A stretch of DNA of 36,750 bases from Thermoleophilia bacterium (GTDB lineage: Bacteria; Actinomycetota; Thermoleophilia; Gaiellales; SKUG01), in assembly GCA_025964435.1 (NCBI GenBank), contig JAOPYV010000091.1, positions 1-36,750 of the forward strand, read 5' to 3'. The translations under genes were made by a program, and so were the position numbers. Below, piece by piece: positions 7,294-16,491 of the stretch. Position 1 is the stretch's first letter, and each line of letters begins with the position of its first letter. The notes under the pieces are model-generated. The model saw nothing but the letters and a program-made list of their open reading frames with translations. It was not told the origin of the DNA and made no database searches.

Positions 7294-8498
7294 CCGCCCC
7301 CGTGCGTCGCGTCGCCGTCGTCGGTGCGGGACTCGCTGGCCTGTCCGCTGCGGTTGCAGCGCACGAGGTTGGTGCCGAGGTCGTCGTGATCGAGCGAGCG
7401 AGCAGGCCGGGCGGCGCCACCGCGCAGTCGGCCGGCTGGATCTGGCGCTACAACGACCTGGCGACGTATCGCCTCTGCGCTCCGCATGGCGACGCCGCCG
7501 TCCAGGAGCGCGTGGTGCACCAGCTGGACCGCGATCTGGAGTGGCTGCTCGCGCGTGGCGTTCGCGCCGTCGAACGACGCACCGCTCGTACCTTCACGAG
7601 CGGCATGCGCGTGGATCCGCGCCAGCTCGTCGAAGCGCTTGCCGCGCGACTGCCGGACGATGCGCTCCGACTTCGCACCTCGGTGACCGGTGCGCGGCCT
7701 GCCAATGACAGCGGTTTCGAGCTTCGGCTGGAGCGGCAGGTCTCGGCCGCGCTCCCCGAGCCCGAACCCGAGTGGCTCCACGTCGATGCGATCGTCTTCG
7801 CGGGAGGTGGCTACGCAGGTGACCTGGCACGCGTCGCCCGCGATGCGGACGTGACGGAGGAGGTGCATGCGCGCTGGCTCCTGCGCACCGACGCCGGGGG
7901 TGATGGCACGAGCATCGATGCGGTGGCGGCGCTCGGCGCCGCGATCGTCCCGCACGCGGGAGAGTGCTTCTGTCGCGTCATCGCGCCAGGGACGGAGCAC
8001 GACGAGGCGCTCGTTCGCGGCGTCGGCGAGCTCCTGGTGCCGGAGGCGGTGCTGCGCACGTCGACGGGCGAGGTCGTGCCACGGGAATCGTTCGACTGGA
8101 GCGGCTCCCACGCCGTCTGGCAGCTCGCCACGATGAGCGGCGACGGGTGGCTCGAGCTGCCGCGCAGCGCGCTGCGCACGAAGCTGCCGGCAGGAACGGT
8201 CGAGGATGTCCTGCGGCGAGCGGGCGCCGGCGGGGCGCTGGTCGAGGGCGACCGTTCGATCATCCGCCTCGCCATCGCTGCCGGCATCACCCACACGATT
8301 CCGGGCATCCGCGTCGATGCTGCGGGAGCCGTGCTCGCCCCGACCGCAGCACGTCGTTTCCGCGAGCGGACCGCACCGATCCCCGGACTGCACGCTGCCG
8401 GATGTGACGCCTTCGGCACCGGTGCCGGCGGCTACGCCAGCGGGCTCGCCCAAGCGCTGGTCCTCGGCCGCGCGGCGGGCACGTCGGCATGTTCGTGA
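7290..8498 (+). CDS. FAD-dependent oxidoreductase, fumarate-reductase-like
   Basis: A 402-residue flavoprotein. The Rossmann dinucleotide motif is VAVVGAGLAGLSAA at residues 8-21, with the ribose-binding Glu at the end of VVVIE. The second glycine motif is GGATAQSAGWIW, and the C-terminus carries GLHAAGCDAFGTGAGGYASG, the second FAD contact of the FAD_binding_2 (succinate dehydrogenase/fumarate reductase, 3-ketosteroid dehydrogenase) family. The substrate is unknown. The GTG start overlaps the VOC stop by 4 nt. Its own stop (TGA 8496-8498) lies inside the GTGAAAC element of the promoter for the next gene, so the operon ends exactly where the unusual promoter begins. Confidence 0.8.
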   Translation: MTAPVRRVAVVGAGLAGLSAAVAAHEVGAEVVVIERASRPGGATAQSAGWIWRYNDLATYRLCAPHGDAAVQERVVHQLDRDLEWLLARGVRAVERRTARTFTSGMRVDPRQLVEALAARLPDDALRLRTSVTGARPANDSGFELRLERQVSAALPEPEPEWLHVDAIVFAGGGYAGDLARVARDADVTEEVHARWLLRTDAGGDGTSIDAVAALGAAIVPHAGECFCRVIAPGTEHDEALVRGVGELLVPEAVLRTSTGEVVPRESFDWSGSHAVWQLATMSGDGWLELPRSALRTKLPAGTVEDVLRRAGAGGALVEGDRSIIRLAIAAGITHTIPGIRVDAAGAVLAPTAARRFRERTAPIPGLHAAGCDAFGTGAGGYASGLAQALVLGRAAGTSACS

Positions 8499-8526
8499 AA
8501 CAACTTCCCGTCCCCGGGCGATAGAC
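8495..8526 (+). promoter_or_regulatory. alternative-sigma promoter, copy 1
   Basis: GTGAAAC (8495-8501), 17 nt, then CGATAGAC (8519-8526). The identical pair of boxes with identical spacing precedes the paralog at 10472. The shape recalls sigma-28/FliA promoters (TAAA-N15-GCCGATAA) and also ECF promoters with a TGAAAC -35. It is unlike the sigma-70-type boxes elsewhere in the window. The leader is 38 nt. Confidence 0.6.
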
Positions 8527-8564
8527 GGAGGAAGTACAACGTCTGTATCTGGGGGGATCAGGAC

Positions 8565-10391
8565 GTGGCAACCGGGGGAATCAACGCAGCGCCACTGAAC
8601 ACGGGATCAGCCGTGCCGGTCGCTGCCGTGCCCGGATCCGGTGCACCTGCGGCTGCATCGACTGCCGCACCGGCAGCCACGCTGCCCAACCTCACGAGCT
8701 CCACGGGCTACGACGCGACGCCGGCTGCCACAGAGCGCGCATCGACTGGTCCCGCAGCGTGGGATGACTCCTGGGCGAAGAAGTTCGCCGACGCCGGCCT
8801 GCCGACCGACAGCATGCTGCAGCTGGCGTCCACCGGCGCGATGGGCGCCGACGCCGCGACGCTCGAGGGCACGCTCAAGCAGCTCTCCGGCGAGGTGGAT
8901 GCCACCATCGCCCAGTTCCAGGCCGCGTATCCGAAGGAGTTCGAGGCGATCCGGACCTTCGTCGAGACGAAGCCGGAGCAGGTCGGCCCGATGCTCGGGA
9001 TGGCCTCGTCGACCTTCACCGGCAAGCAGGTGCTCTACATGCTCGCCCAGGTGGCGACGGACCCTGCCACCGACAAGAAGGCGCTCGGCGACCTCTTCTT
9101 CACGATCGAGAGCACGGCCGACATGGACGCGCACAGCGATCCGCTGTCGATGGCGAAGATGTGGCTCGCGTATCCGGTCATGCCGGGCTACGGCTTCTGG
9201 CGCATGGCCGCTGCGCCGCTCACCGGCGGCCGCGACTTCTTCACGCAGGAGAAGATCAACCTCGACAAGCGCGACCCGATGCTCGCGATGAACCTCGCCA
9301 TGGCCGCGGGTGGCCTGGCCACCGTTGCCAACCTCGGCGTCGGTATCCGTCAGGGCATGGCGTCCCACGCGCTGATGCAGGTGCCGGGCAGCGATTCGGC
9401 GACCTTTGCCGCCCGCCAGGGCGTTGCGAACCTCTCCGGCTGGGAGAAGTTCAAGAGCTATGTCCCGGGCAACAAGACGTATCGCGCCGTGTCGGCCGTG
9501 AAGCTGATGGACGACGCCAAGCGCGGCATCGCGGGGATGAAGCCCGGGAGCTTCGAGCAGAAGCTGGCCCAGCTCTCCTACGACCATGCACTCACAGGCC
9601 GCGTCGGACTCGAGCGCGAAGGCGCGATGCGCTGGGGCAAGATGGGCTTCCTGCCGAATGCGCGTGGCGTGCTGCCGATGATCGGCAACCGGGGCAAGGA
9701 GCTGCTGACGGTGGCGAACACCACCGGCACGCCGATGCTCCTCGCCGACCTGCGCCTGAGCGGGAACGCATCCGCGTCGCAGTTCGCAGCGGCCGGCGTC
9801 CACCTCGCCGAGGGCGAGCTGAAGGACGAGATCGCACGGCGGCTCAACCTGGACCCCGCGAACGTCGGCAAGCTCACGACGGAGCAGACCAAGCTGCTGC
9901 GCCGCACGGTCATGGGGGAGGCTGCGGACCAGCTCGTGTCCAGCGGCCACCTGCAGAAGCCCGGCGTGTTCGGGACCGTCATGGGCAAGATCCGCCCTGG
10001 CCCGACCCAGGATGCGCTCAAGGCAGCCAAGGAAGTCGCGACCCATACCGTCGGCAAGCAGGGCTGGTTCGCGGGACGCTCCATGCTCGGCAAGGCCGGC
10101 ATCATCGGTGGCGGCATCGCCGCCGCCGTGGCTGGCGTCACACTCTTCTCGATGGCGACGGCGCCCAAGGCCGACCCGGCAGCAGCTGGGGACGCAGCTG
10201 CCGCCGGCGGCGCCGAGGGCGCAGCGACCGGTGGTGCAGCGGCGCAGGGCCAGGCGCAGGGACAGGCCGCGACCGCAGCAGCGGCCACGACCGCCCCTGC
10301 TTCCGCGACCGCACCAGCAGCCGCTTCCACCGCCACTGGCACCGCAATGCCGAGCGGCGTGACGAGCCGCGGGCTCGGCCTCGAAGGCTGA
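8565..10391 (+). CDS. large Ala-rich protein, unknown family (paralog 1)
   Basis: A 608-residue protein of no family I recognise. Residues 1-60 are a disordered Ala/Pro/Thr/Gly linker ending STGYDA. One module of the type W-x3-W-x2-K-F-x3-G-L (WDDSWAKKFADAGL) starts at residue 66. A hydrophobic helix lies at about 245-265 (LAMNLAMAAGGLATVANLG) and a second near 515-535 (GKAGIIGGGIAAAVAGVTLF), followed by a second Ala/Gln/Pro-rich tail. There is no signal peptide. GTG 8565 follows the purine-rich GGGGGGATCAGGAC at about 10 nt. The next gene is a divergent paralog, sharing STGYDA, the W module, a GGRDFF/AGRETF block with the hydrophobic helix behind it, and a mid-protein VPGNKTYRAV/LPWTNTHRSV block. 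Predicted membrane-associated structural or adaptor protein; function unknown. Confidence 0.75.
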   Translation: MATGGINAAPLNTGSAVPVAAVPGSGAPAAASTAAPAATLPNLTSSTGYDATPAATERASTGPAAWDDSWAKKFADAGLPTDSMLQLASTGAMGADAATLEGTLKQLSGEVDATIAQFQAAYPKEFEAIRTFVETKPEQVGPMLGMASSTFTGKQVLYMLAQVATDPATDKKALGDLFFTIESTADMDAHSDPLSMAKMWLAYPVMPGYGFWRMAAAPLTGGRDFFTQEKINLDKRDPMLAMNLAMAAGGLATVANLGVGIRQGMASHALMQVPGSDSATFAARQGVANLSGWEKFKSYVPGNKTYRAVSAVKLMDDAKRGIAGMKPGSFEQKLAQLSYDHALTGRVGLEREGAMRWGKMGFLPNARGVLPMIGNRGKELLTVANTTGTPMLLADLRLSGNASASQFAAAGVHLAEGELKDEIARRLNLDPANVGKLTTEQTKLLRRTVMGEAADQLVSSGHLQKPGVFGTVMGKIRPGPTQDALKAAKEVATHTVGKQGWFAGRSMLGKAGIIGGGIAAAVAGVTLFSMATAPKADPAAAGDAAAAGGAEGAATGGAAAQGQAQGQAATAAAATTAPASATAPAAASTATGTAMPSGVTSRGLGLEG

Positions 10392-10409
10392 TTTCACCGA
10401 GCGGTGAAA
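10392..10409. repeat. 18-bp palindrome over the -35 element
   Basis: TTTCACCG-AG-CGGTGAAA is a perfect dyad starting just after the stop codon of paralog 1 and covering the GTGAAA of the next promoter. The 2-nt centre suits a DNA operator better than an RNA hairpin, although flanking GGCTG/CAGCT could extend a stem and give termination. Promoter copy 1 has no such dyad. Confidence 0.5.
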
Positions 10410-10435
10410 CAGCTGGGCACCGATTCCCGATAGAC
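10404..10435 (+). promoter_or_regulatory. alternative-sigma promoter, copy 2
   Basis: GTGAAAC (10404-10410), 17 nt, CGATAGAC (10428-10435). Boxes and spacing match copy 1 at 8495-8526 exactly, while the spacer differs. Both leaders also share a GTC...GGGGGGA stretch before the start codon, and here the leader is 36 nt. Confidence 0.6.
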
Positions 10436-10471
10436 AGGGGAGAGGGTGTCCAGACTTCGGGGGGAGTCGGA

Positions 10472-12607
10472 ATGACGGTAGGTCGAATTTCATGTTGTTG
10501 TGCACCGGTAGCAGCCGCGCCTGTTACCACTGCCACGAGCGCGCCCACGACGGGCGGTGGCGTGACCACGACGCCTGCTCCCGCCCCGATCGCGACGACC
10601 GCGCCGGTTGCTCCGGCAACCGCACCGCCGGCTCCGCAGCCGATCACGACGCCTGCGCCGACCACGACCGGTGGTGGCAGCACCGGCTACGACGCCATCG
10701 ATGCTCCGTCGCCCGACACGAACCTCATCCCGGCGCCGATCACGGGTGGTGGTGGCGCAACCGCCATGCAGCTGCCGACCTGGCCCCAGTGGAAGCAGGA
10801 GCTGGGTGCGCTCGGCCTCAACGCAGCCGATCTCGCCAAGGTCGGTGCGCAGCCGCTCGATGACGAGCAGCTCGCCGCCCTGTACCAGCAGGTCTACAAC
10901 CAGCTCGAGGCCGGCGCCGTCACCGAGGCGACGACCGTGCCGAACGCCACCGGCACGCTCGCCGTCGGCGGCTGGAGCCCGCAGTGGGCAGCCAAGTTCA
11001 CCGCGCTCGGCCTCGACGCCGCCGCACTGACGAAGCTCGAGCAGGAGGCGACCAAGCTGGGCGCCTCCGACAGCGACCTGCAGTCGCTCTACGAGACGCT
11101 CGCCGCGCAGGGGAACGCAGGCGACGCATCGAAGGCGCCCGGCTGGAATGCCGAGTGGAAGGCGAAGTTCGAAGCGCTGGGCATGCCGCCCGAGTACGTC
11201 ACCTTCTACTCCGAGAGCGGCGCACCGACCGCCGGCATCGAAGCTGCCTACAAGCACGTCAACACGCGCCTCGCGGACTTCACCGAGCGCGGCTGGATGG
11301 CCAAGGCCACCGAGCTCAAGCTCGACCCGATGACGACGTGGGGCATGATCCTCGCCGACACGCCGCTCACCGACGACCAGGTGCGCGAGCAGCTCAACGG
11401 ACCGCTCGGCCTGCTCGGCCCGGCACCGATGCGCAACGGCCTCGGCGGACTCGCCGGCCAGATCGCCTGGTCGCTCGTCCCCGGCGTGCGCGCCGCCGAG
11501 TACATCGCCGGCCGTGAGACCTTCTCCACGAACGAGATCAAGCAGGACGACGGCATGCAGATCGCCGGCGCTGCGCTCAGCGCCGCCGCGCTCGGTGTCC
11601 TCGCCATCGCCGGTCGCCGCGGCGTCAGCTCCGTGGTCAAGGGCTGGTCGGCACACGCCGGCGGCTTCTCGGCGCTCAAGGCAGTCGGCACGAAGGGCGT
11701 CACCGCCGGCCAGGGTGTCAGCGACGCGGCACTCGGTGCGGTCGGCACGCTCGGCGGCAAGCAGAAGCTCATGTCGCTGCTGCCGTGGACCAACACGCAC
11801 CGCTCGGTCGTCGGCCTCGGCCATGCCGAAGCCGCAGCAGCCGCCTTCGTCCGCGACGGCAGCAAGCTCGCCGGTCACTCCGACAGCGCGCTGCAGACCG
11901 CGACGCTGAACCGCTGGTTCGACGACGTCAAGACCGGCACCACCCGCGTGCTCGGCGACAAGAACGCCTACCTGCCCACGCTCAAGCGCCCGACGATCGT
12001 CGGCTACGACCCGACGCTCAGCAAGGCCGGCACCGACAGCTTCGTCTTCAACCGCTCGCTCCACGTGAACGACGGCCGCTCGCAACTCGTCGGCGTGCTC
12101 AAGGCGTCGGGCGACAAGCTGACGACCCAGCCCGGCTGGATCGACGACGTCGCGCCCAAGGTGTGGCCGAACGTGACACGCCTCTCGGCCGAGCAGGACG
12201 GCGCCGTCGGCGCACACATGGCCAGCAACGCACTGGGCCGCATCGGCATGGGCAACGACGGGTTCCGCGCCACGAGCAAGCACGCATTCACGAGCCTGCG
12301 CAAGGTGGAGGGTCTCGCCGAGACGGACTGGTACAAGCAGCTCGCCACCGATGCCGCGAGCGGCGTGGACGACGCAGCGCGCGGAGCACGGACCGCTGCC
12401 GCGTCGACGGTGCCGACCGCGACCCAGCCCGCAGCGACGCGCACGACCAACGAGGCGTGGGCGAACCTGCAGCGGCTCTACCCGCGGACCCCCGCACCGG
12501 CCGCGCCGACCTCCACGCTGCCGATCTACGACCGCATTCCGCCGGTGATGAACGCGCGCCCCGGCGAGCAGGTCATCGATGCCAACGGCATCCACCTGCT
12601 CGGCTAG
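10472..12607 (+). CDS. large repeat-containing protein, unknown family (paralog 2)
   Basis: A 711-residue protein of no recognised family, paralogous to the preceding gene. It begins with a triple cysteine (C8-C10), then a Thr/Pro/Ala/Gly-rich linker to about residue 85 ending STGYDAID. Four tandem modules of about 50-60 residues follow, starting at W104 (WPQWKQELGALGL), W168 (WSPQWAAKFTALGL), W225 (WNAEWKAKFEALGM) and, more degenerate, W275 (WMAKATELKL). A hydrophobic helix lies near 365-390 (IAGAALSAAALGVLAIAG). The C-terminal half aligns in blocks with paralog 1 and ends in a Pro/Ala-rich tail. There is no signal peptide. ATG 10472 follows GGGGGGAGTCGGA. A strong terminator follows the gene. 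Repeat number and coupling to an unusual promoter suggest a self-associating structural protein; this is inference. Confidence 0.75.
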   Translation: MTVGRISCCCAPVAAAPVTTATSAPTTGGGVTTTPAPAPIATTAPVAPATAPPAPQPITTPAPTTTGGGSTGYDAIDAPSPDTNLIPAPITGGGGATAMQLPTWPQWKQELGALGLNAADLAKVGAQPLDDEQLAALYQQVYNQLEAGAVTEATTVPNATGTLAVGGWSPQWAAKFTALGLDAAALTKLEQEATKLGASDSDLQSLYETLAAQGNAGDASKAPGWNAEWKAKFEALGMPPEYVTFYSESGAPTAGIEAAYKHVNTRLADFTERGWMAKATELKLDPMTTWGMILADTPLTDDQVREQLNGPLGLLGPAPMRNGLGGLAGQIAWSLVPGVRAAEYIAGRETFSTNEIKQDDGMQIAGAALSAAALGVLAIAGRRGVSSVVKGWSAHAGGFSALKAVGTKGVTAGQGVSDAALGAVGTLGGKQKLMSLLPWTNTHRSVVGLGHAEAAAAAFVRDGSKLAGHSDSALQTATLNRWFDDVKTGTTRVLGDKNAYLPTLKRPTIVGYDPTLSKAGTDSFVFNRSLHVNDGRSQLVGVLKASGDKLTTQPGWIDDVAPKVWPNVTRLSAEQDGAVGAHMASNALGRIGMGNDGFRATSKHAFTSLRKVEGLAETDWYKQLATDAASGVDDAARGARTAAASTVPTATQPAATRTTNEAWANLQRLYPRTPAPAAPTSTLPIYDRIPPVMNARPGEQVIDANGIHLLG

Positions 12608-12642
12608 ACGTCAGCTTCCAGACAGCACCCCACGCAGCACTG

Positions 12643-12674
12643 CGTCAGGCCCGGCTTCCCAGTCGGGCCTGACG
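12643..12674. terminator. bidirectional terminator hairpin
   Basis: CGTCAGGCCCG (12643-12653) pairs perfectly with CGGGCCTGACG (12664-12674) around a 10-nt loop, between the convergent stop codons of paralog 2 and tal. There is no T-run, as is common for high-GC actinobacterial terminators. Confidence 0.8.
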
Positions 12675-12679
12675 TGTCT

Positions 12680-13795
12680 TCAGCCCTGGACGACGGTGGC
12701 GCGCTTGGAGGCGACGTCGGCGAGGAGGCCGTCGAATGCGGCGACGAACGCGGCGACGCCCTCGTCGCGCAGCTCGTCGGTGACGACGGACATGTCGATG
12801 CCGACCTCACCGAGGCGATCCAGCTCGCGTCGCGCCTGGACGACGCGTTCGGGCGTGATCGTCACGCCAGGCGTGCCGTGGTCGGCGAATGCCTCGATCG
12901 TCGCGAGCGGCAGCGTGTTCACGGTGTCGGCGGCGATCAGCTCGTCGACGTACTTCACGTCGGAGAAGCTCGCGTCCTTGGTGCCGGTGCTCGCCCAGAG
13001 GAGGCGCTGGGGCTGTGCGCCCGCAGCGGTGAGGGCCGTCCAGCGTGGATCCTCGTTGAGGCGCTGCGCGTCGGCCCAGGCCAACACCGCGTTCGCGACG
13101 GCAGCCGTGCCACGGAGGTCGCCGGCTTCCTCGGTATCGAGCGCGTCGAGCAGCTTGTCGACCTTCGCGTCGACGCGGCTCACGAAGAAGGAGGCGACGC
13201 TGCTGACGCCCTCGAGCTTGCCGCCGTCGGCGTGCAGGCGCTCCAGGCCGCGCAGCCACGATTCGCGCACGCGGGAGTAGACCCCGACGTCGAACAGCAG
13301 CGTGACGTTCACGCTGATGCCCTCGGCGATGGCTGCCTCGATCGCAGGCAGGCCGGCCTCGGTCGCCGGGATCTTGATCATCAGGTTGGGGCGGTCGATC
13401 GTCGACCAGAGCAGGCGCGCCTGCTCGATCGTCGCATCGGTGTCGTGTGCGAGGTCGGGGTCGACCTCGATCGAGACATGACCATCGCCGGTCGCCTCGT
13501 GGACGGCGGCGAAGATGTCGCACGCGCGGCGGATGTCGTCGATCGCGACCTGCTGGAAGATCGCGCGATCCGCGTGTCCCTCGGCGGCGAGGCGGCGCAC
13601 GTCGACGTCGTAGGTGGCGCTGGTGAGCGCGGCCTGGAAGATCGACGGGTTGCTCGTCACGCCGCGCAGCGCGTAGCGGTCGCGCAGTCGCTCGAGCTCA
13701 CCCGAGTCCAGCCACTCGCGGCTGATCGAGTCGAGCCACGGCGCCTGCCCGAGCTCGGCAAGGGTGGCAAGGTTGGCGGTGGCGTCAGGGCTCAT
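12680..13795 (-). CDS. tal: transaldolase
   Basis: A 371-residue transaldolase of the long actinobacterial type, which moves a dihydroxyacetone unit from sedoheptulose 7-phosphate to glyceraldehyde 3-phosphate. It shows [10 protein letters not shown] near the N-terminus, [17 protein letters not shown] with the Schiff-base Lys in [14 protein letters not shown], and [10 protein letters not shown]. It would act in the cytosol as a TIM-barrel enzyme. ATG 13795 overlaps the rpiB stop (ATGA), and homology starts at [16 protein letters not shown]. It is the last gene of a tkt-rpiB-tal operon that closes the non-oxidative pentose phosphate branch. Confidence 0.93.
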   Translation of the reverse strand: MSPDATANLATLAELGQAPWLDSISREWLDSGELERLRDRYALRGVTSNPSIFQAALTSATYDVDVRRLAAEGHADRAIFQQVAIDDIRRACDIFAAVHEATGDGHVSIEVDPDLAHDTDATIEQARLLWSTIDRPNLMIKIPATEAGLPAIEAAIAEGISVNVTLLFDVGVYSRVRESWLRGLERLHADGGKLEGVSSVASFFVSRVDAKVDKLLDALDTEEAGDLRGTAAVANAVLAWADAQRLNEDPRWTALTAAGAQPQRLLWASTGTKDASFSDVKYVDELIAADTVNTLPLATIEAFADHGTPGVTITPERVVQARRELDRLGEVGIDMSVVTDELRDEGVAAFVAAFDGLLADVASKRATVVQG

Positions 13796-14259
13796 CGTTC
13801 GTGCTCCGTCGTGGTGGATTCCAGTGCGCGGACCTTGTCGAGCCGGCGCACGTGGCGCTCGTCGTTCGAGAACTCGGCGTTGGCGAAGCTGAGCACGATC
13901 TCCTCGGCAAGTGCCGGACCGATGATGCGCGCGCCGAGGCAGAGCACGTTCGCATCGTCGTGCTCGACCGACTGGTGTGCACTGTAGGTGTCGTGGGCGA
14001 GCGCTGCGCGGATGTCGTGCAGCTTGTTGGCGGCGATGCATGCACCGGCGCCCGATCCGCACACGATCACGCCGCGCCACGCGCGTCCGTCCTGCACGGC
14101 GCGCCCGACGGCGGCCGCGAAGTCGGGGTAGTCGACGCTCTCGGGGCCGTTGGTACCGAGGTCGAGGACCTCGAATCCGTGGGCACCCAGGAGGCGGCCG
14201 ACCTCATCCTTGAGCTCGTAGCCTGCGTGGTCTGCGCCGATGGCGATGACGTTCGTCAT
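13792..14259 (-). CDS. rpiB: ribose-5-phosphate isomerase B
   Basis: A 155-residue RpiB/LacAB-family enzyme converting ribulose 5-phosphate to ribose 5-phosphate. It starts with [17 protein letters not shown], the family's phosphate-binding and catalytic Asp-His region, and continues with VDYPDFA and [17 protein letters not shown], where the Cys in VCGSG corresponds to the catalytic base found in many RpiB proteins. The RHVRR near the end matches substrate-phosphate contacts. ATG 14259 lies 7 nt after the tkt stop and the stop overlaps tal, so the three genes are co-translated. Length is normal. Confidence 0.92.
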   Translation of the reverse strand: MTNVIAIGADHAGYELKDEVGRLLGAHGFEVLDLGTNGPESVDYPDFAAAVGRAVQDGRAWRGVIVCGSGAGACIAANKLHDIRAALAHDTYSAHQSVEHDDANVLCLGARIIGPALAEEIVLSFANAEFSNDERHVRRLDKVRALESTTTEHER

Positions 14260-14266
14260 GAGGTGT

Positions 14267-16315
14267 TCAGCCCTCTCCGTGGACGGTTGCCAGCGAGCGG
14301 TGTGCGGCGTCGACCACCGCGTCGACGGTGATGCCGAGCGCCTCGGCAGCCTGGGCGCCGGGCGCGGATAGGCCGAAGCGATCGATGCCGACGGTGGCAC
14401 CGAAGTCGCCGGCGAATCGCTCCCAGCCGAAGGTCGTCGCAGCTTCCACCGTCACCCGTGCGCGCACGGCCGGGGGCAGCACGAAGTCGCGCCACTCGCG
14501 CGGCTGCTCCAGGAACAGCTCGGTGCTCGGCATGCTCACCACGCGGGTCGGCGTGCCGTCGCCCTCGAGCAGCTCCGCGGCGGCGAGCGCGAGGTGCACC
14601 TCGCTGCCGGTCGCGATGAGGATGACCGCCGGTGCGCCGTCGCCCGTCGATTCGCGCAGCACGTAGCCACCACGCTCGACCTCGGCGCCACGGAGCTTCG
14701 AGCCATCGCCGTAGCGGAAGGGCTCGAGGCCCTGGCGCGTCAGCGCGAGCGCCACGGGACGATCGGTCTGCTCGATGGCGACCTTCCAAGCGGCGAGCGT
14801 CTCGTTCGCCTCGGCCGGGCGCAGCACGAGCAGGTTCGGGATCGCGCGCAGCGCGGCCAGCTGCTCGATCGGCTGGTGCGTCGGGCCGTCCTCGCCGAGG
14901 AACACGCTGTCATGCGTGAACACCCAGATCGACGGCAGGCCCATGAGCGCCGAGAGTCGGATGGCAGGGCGCATGTAGTCGCTGAAGATGAGGAAGGTGG
15001 CGCCGAATGCGCGCAGCCCGCCGTGGGCATGGATACCGTTGGTGATGGCGGCCATCGCGTGCTCGCGGATGCCGTAGCGCAGGTTGCGCGCGTCATAGCT
15101 CGTCGCGGTGACGTCGCCGCCGTCCGCAATGTCCGTGTTGTTCGACGCGGCGAGGTCGGCGCTGCCGCCGACGAGCTCGGGCAGTCGCGGAGTCAGCAGC
15201 GCGAGTGCTCGACCGCTCGACTGGCGCGTCGCCGCGGCCTTCGCATCCTCGAAGCTCTCGGCGATGAGGTCGTCGGCCCAGCCAGCGGGCAGCTCGCCGT
15301 GCATGCGGCGGCGGTACTCCTCGGCCAGCTCGGGGTGCGCGGCGACGTAGTCGGTCATGGTGGAATCCCACGCCGCGCCAGCGTCGGCGCCACGTGTCGC
15401 GACGTCGGCGTACGCGGTGCGGACTGCGTCGGGCACGAGGAAGGTCTCGTCCGCCGGCCAGCCGTAGTTCTCCTTGGTGATGCGGACGTTCTCCACGCCC
15501 AGCGGCTCGCCATGGGCCTTGGGCGTGTCCTGGCGCGGGGAGCCGATGCCGATGTGCGTGCGCGTGACGACGAGCGTCGGGCGCGCGGTGTCGGCGATGG
15601 CGTCGGCCACGACTGCGTCGATCGCCTCGAGGTCATCGACGTCGTCGAGGCGCAGGACCTGCCAGCCGTAGGACTCGTAGCGGGCCGCGACGTCCTCCGT
15701 GAAGGTGATCTCGGTGGTGCCGTCGATCGTGATGCGATTGTCGTCCCAGAAGACGACCAGGCGATCGAGCGCCAGGTGGCCGGCGAGCGATGCGCTCTCG
15801 CCGGAGACGCCCTCCATCAGGTCGCCATCGGAAGCGATCACCCAGGTGCGGTGGTCGACGACCTCGTGGCCCGGGCGGTTGAAGTGCGCGGCGAGCATGC
15901 GCTCTGCCAGCGCCATGCCGACTGCCGATGCGACGCCCTGGCCGAGCGGACCGGTCGTGAACTCCACGCCCGGCACCTCGCCACGCTCGGGGTGGCCGGC
16001 CGTCGGGCTGTGCAGCTGGCGGAAGTTGCGCAGGTCATCGAGCGACACGTCATAGCCGGAGAGGTGCAGCAGCGAGTACAGGAGCATCGAGGCGTGCCCG
16101 CACGAGAGGACGAAGCGATCGCGGTCCGCCCAGTGGGGGTCCTTCGGATCGTGCTTCATGTGGCGGGTGAAGAGCCGGTGCCCCAGCGGTGCCAGTGCCA
16201 TCGGCGTCCCCGGATGACCCGAGTTCGCCTGCTGGACGGCGTCCATCGAGAGGGTTCGGATGGTGTTCACGCACAGCTGGTCGAGCTGGGCGGGGGCGGG
16301 GGCAGTCGCAGCCAT
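14267..16315 (-). CDS. tkt: transketolase
   Basis: A 682-residue thiamine-diphosphate enzyme that transfers two-carbon ketol units in the pentose phosphate pathway. Motifs run in order: [16 protein letters not shown] (N-terminal catalytic His), [17 protein letters not shown], the ThDP/metal motif ASDGDLMEG with [10 protein letters not shown], the pyrimidine-domain [36 protein letters not shown], and the C-terminal domain. ATG 16315 is preceded by AGGAG at a distance of about 9 nt; 20 extra residues upstream in the open frame look non-coding. It is the first gene of tkt-rpiB-tal. A TAGCAT box on the minus strand near 16393-16398 could be the promoter -10. Confidence 0.95.
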   Translation of the reverse strand: MAATAPAPAQLDQLCVNTIRTLSMDAVQQANSGHPGTPMALAPLGHRLFTRHMKHDPKDPHWADRDRFVLSCGHASMLLYSLLHLSGYDVSLDDLRNFRQLHSPTAGHPERGEVPGVEFTTGPLGQGVASAVGMALAERMLAAHFNRPGHEVVDHRTWVIASDGDLMEGVSGESASLAGHLALDRLVVFWDDNRITIDGTTEITFTEDVAARYESYGWQVLRLDDVDDLEAIDAVVADAIADTARPTLVVTRTHIGIGSPRQDTPKAHGEPLGVENVRITKENYGWPADETFLVPDAVRTAYADVATRGADAGAAWDSTMTDYVAAHPELAEEYRRRMHGELPAGWADDLIAESFEDAKAAATRQSSGRALALLTPRLPELVGGSADLAASNNTDIADGGDVTATSYDARNLRYGIREHAMAAITNGIHAHGGLRAFGATFLIFSDYMRPAIRLSALMGLPSIWVFTHDSVFLGEDGPTHQPIEQLAALRAIPNLLVLRPAEANETLAAWKVAIEQTDRPVALALTRQGLEPFRYGDGSKLRGAEVERGGYVLRESTGDGAPAVILIATGSEVHLALAAAELLEGDGTPTRVVSMPSTELFLEQPREWRDFVLPPAVRARVTVEAATTFGWERFAGDFGATVGIDRFGLSAPGAQAAEALGITVDAVVDAAHRSLATVHGEG

Positions 16316-16458
16316 GGCGTGCGGGCTCCTGGGGGTCAAGGAAATGCCGTGGGTCGGCGGTTTCCGGGCGGGCACCGGATCGGTACGTGAATGCTACCAA
16401 TCGGACTCGCGTCCACGGCGGACGTGATCAGGGCAGCGGATTGCTCAAGGAAACCGGC

Positions 16459-16476
16459 GCTGCATGCCGATGCAGC
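16459..16476. promoter_or_regulatory. possible operator dyad
   Basis: GCTGCAT-GCCG-ATGCAGC is a perfect 7-bp dyad, 15 nt upstream of the -35 box of the small membrane protein gene, in the region shared with divergent tkt. It may be a regulator site or chance. Confidence 0.35.
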
Positions 16477-16491
16477 CAGCACGGATCCCGC

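Noticed and set aside
6576-8453. Long minus-strand open frame (625 residues) across the VOC and FAD genes
   Set aside because: Frame is an antisense shadow of high-GC coding DNA: Arg/Ser/Ala-rich, no domain, while the plus strand carries clear motifs.
9161-10471. N-terminal extension of paralog 2 upstream of 10472
   Set aside because: It overlaps paralog 1 in another frame and is Arg/Gly-rich nonsense; the promoter and ribosome site lie between the genes.
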